From the NCBI GenBank assembly GCA_007136595.1, contig SLGQ01000209.1:1-5881 (forward strand): a stretch of DNA of 5,881 bases, in the 5' to 3' direction. Source of the DNA: Candidatus Sumerlaeota bacterium (GTDB lineage Bacteria; UBP6; UBA1177). Of the stretch, positions 5,355 to 5,881 are shown piece after piece. The notes under the pieces were generated by a model. That model saw only the letters and a list, made by a program, of their open reading frames with translations, ran no database searches and had not been told where the DNA came from. Position numbers and translations under genes: made by a program. Within the stretch, counting starts at the first letter, position 1, and each line of letters begins with the position of its first letter.

Positions 5355-5881
5355 TTGAAAACTCTCCATTTTGAAGGTGAATTAACATCTTTTTCTCTCA
5401 TAATTTTATAACCTTCATGAAAAACCATTTCATATCTTTTCTGCCGCTCCATTCTCCACTGTACATCATAAACTGAAAAAGGGAATTTCTTTTCGGGAGA
5501 TTTGATCTCTGCTCCGGTAAAAGGGTTGACCCCCTCAACTATGTTTTCCATTGCCATAACTGGGATATCTGCAGATGTCATAAACTCATCTTCAATGCGT
5601 AGAGTCCCTCTTTGATCAAAATCTTTTATCATTATCAAGTTATTGAAATATGAGGGATGTGCTCTTTTTCTTGCTCCGGGAATTCTCTGCTGTCTGAAAA
5701 ACGGATTGTAAACATTTCTCCCGTGATCAGAAACAAGTATTATCCGGGTGTTATCATAGACCCCGTTTTCTTTCATCCATTTAAACCAGTTATTTACAAG
5801 CCTTAATGTGGCTCCCATCGTGTAGAGATGTTTAAGTGCATTTCTGCTCCGTCCAAATTTCCGGTGAATTTTTCTTGGATA
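5351..5881 (-). CDS. Sulfatase/alkaline-phosphatase superfamily protein, C-terminal part, cut by right window edge
   Basis: The last 176 residues are visible; the frame is open to the edge, and an internal ATG at 5818 should not be taken as the start. I-I-L-V-S-D-H-G (fragment residues 47-54) is the superfamily's metal-binding motif, with D52 and H53 as the expected ligands. A-H-P at 74-76 before a hydrophobic strand fits the further histidine found near active sites of this fold. The helix before it (N-A-L-K-H-L to W-M-K-E-N-G) matches the usual segment preceding the D-H-G strand. The nucleophile and any membrane helices lie outside the window. The tail contains N-P-F-T-G-A-E-I. The superfamily includes sulfatases, lipoteichoic acid synthases and phosphoethanolamine transferases; the envelope context favours an extracytoplasmic hydrolase or phosphotransferase, but the choice cannot be made from this part. 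Its TGA overlaps the next start as ATGA. Confidence 0.85.
   Translation of the reverse strand, partial: YPRKIHRKFGRSRNALKHLYTMGATLRLVNNWFKWMKENGVYDNTRIILVSDHGRNVYNPFFRQQRIPGARKRAHPSYFNNLIMIKDFDQRGTLRIEDEFMTSADIPVMAMENIVEGVNPFTGAEIKSPEKKFPFSVYDVQWRMERQKRYEMVFHEGYKIMREKDVNSPSKWRVFK
5362..5367 (-). promoter_or_regulatory. Ribosome binding site GGAGAG that decides the TagF-like start
   Basis: On the minus strand GGAGAG lies seven bases before the ATG at 5354 and within the last codons of the sulfatase-like gene. It overlaps the alternative ATG at 5369, which has no purine-rich site in front of it. This favours the shorter 432-residue protein and translational coupling through the ATGA overlap. 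Confidence 0.65.

Noticed and set aside
5369..5369. Longer start (437 residues) for the TagF-like protein
   Set aside because: It has no ribosome binding site, whereas the ATG at 5354 has GGAGAG at seven bases and an ATGA overlap with the preceding gene.
1..5881. CRISPR arrays, tRNA or rRNA genes, insertion sequences, attachment sites
   Set aside because: Reading both strands by eye found no regularly spaced repeats, no tRNA cloverleaf with a T-arm motif, no transposase-like protein and no paired terminal repeats.

Overview
The window is an AT-rich bacterial segment in which every supported gene lies on the minus strand, so it reads from the right edge to the left edge. No ribosomal or other lineage marker is present, so I do not name an organism. 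The base composition, and a membrane-anchored envelope cluster with no Gram-positive teichoic-acid genes beside it, would suit an AT-rich spirochaete, FCB-group or Deferribacteres-like bacterium, but this is a weak inference.

Right and centre (5881 down to 524) hold a tightly packed run of five genes. They are the C-terminal part of a sulfatase/alkaline-phosphatase-superfamily protein; a membrane-anchored CDP-glycerol glycerophosphotransferase-like (TagF-type) protein; an octopine/nopaline-dehydrogenase-family enzyme; a 600-residue fusion of a LicC-like cytidylyltransferase with a HisC/CobD-like PLP enzyme; and a 3-methyladenine DNA glycosylase of the AAG/MPG family. The first two junctions are ATGA stop/start overlaps and the next two gaps are 10 and 19 bases, so this looks like one operon whose promoter lies beyond the right edge.

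The four envelope-type genes suggest one pathway. The PLP domain would make an amino-alcohol or aminoalkyl phosphate (or phosphonate), and the fused nucleotidyltransferase would activate it with CTP. The TagF-like protein would transfer the phospho-headgroup to a surface glycan or lipid. The sulfatase-fold protein would transfer or remove a phosphate- or sulfate-linked group outside the membrane. The opine-dehydrogenase homologue implies an N-(carboxyalkyl)amino-acid-like or otherwise reductively aminated component. The families are clear from the sequence; the product is inferred.

Between 523 and 309 is a short non-coding gap with a good sigma-70-type promoter pointing left and no convincing terminator. 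Left of it is a two-gene unit: a 64-residue basic protein overlapping a MNT/AbiEii-like nucleotidyltransferase that runs off the left edge. This pair resembles the small-protein/nucleotidyltransferase couples often suspected of being toxin-antitoxin modules.
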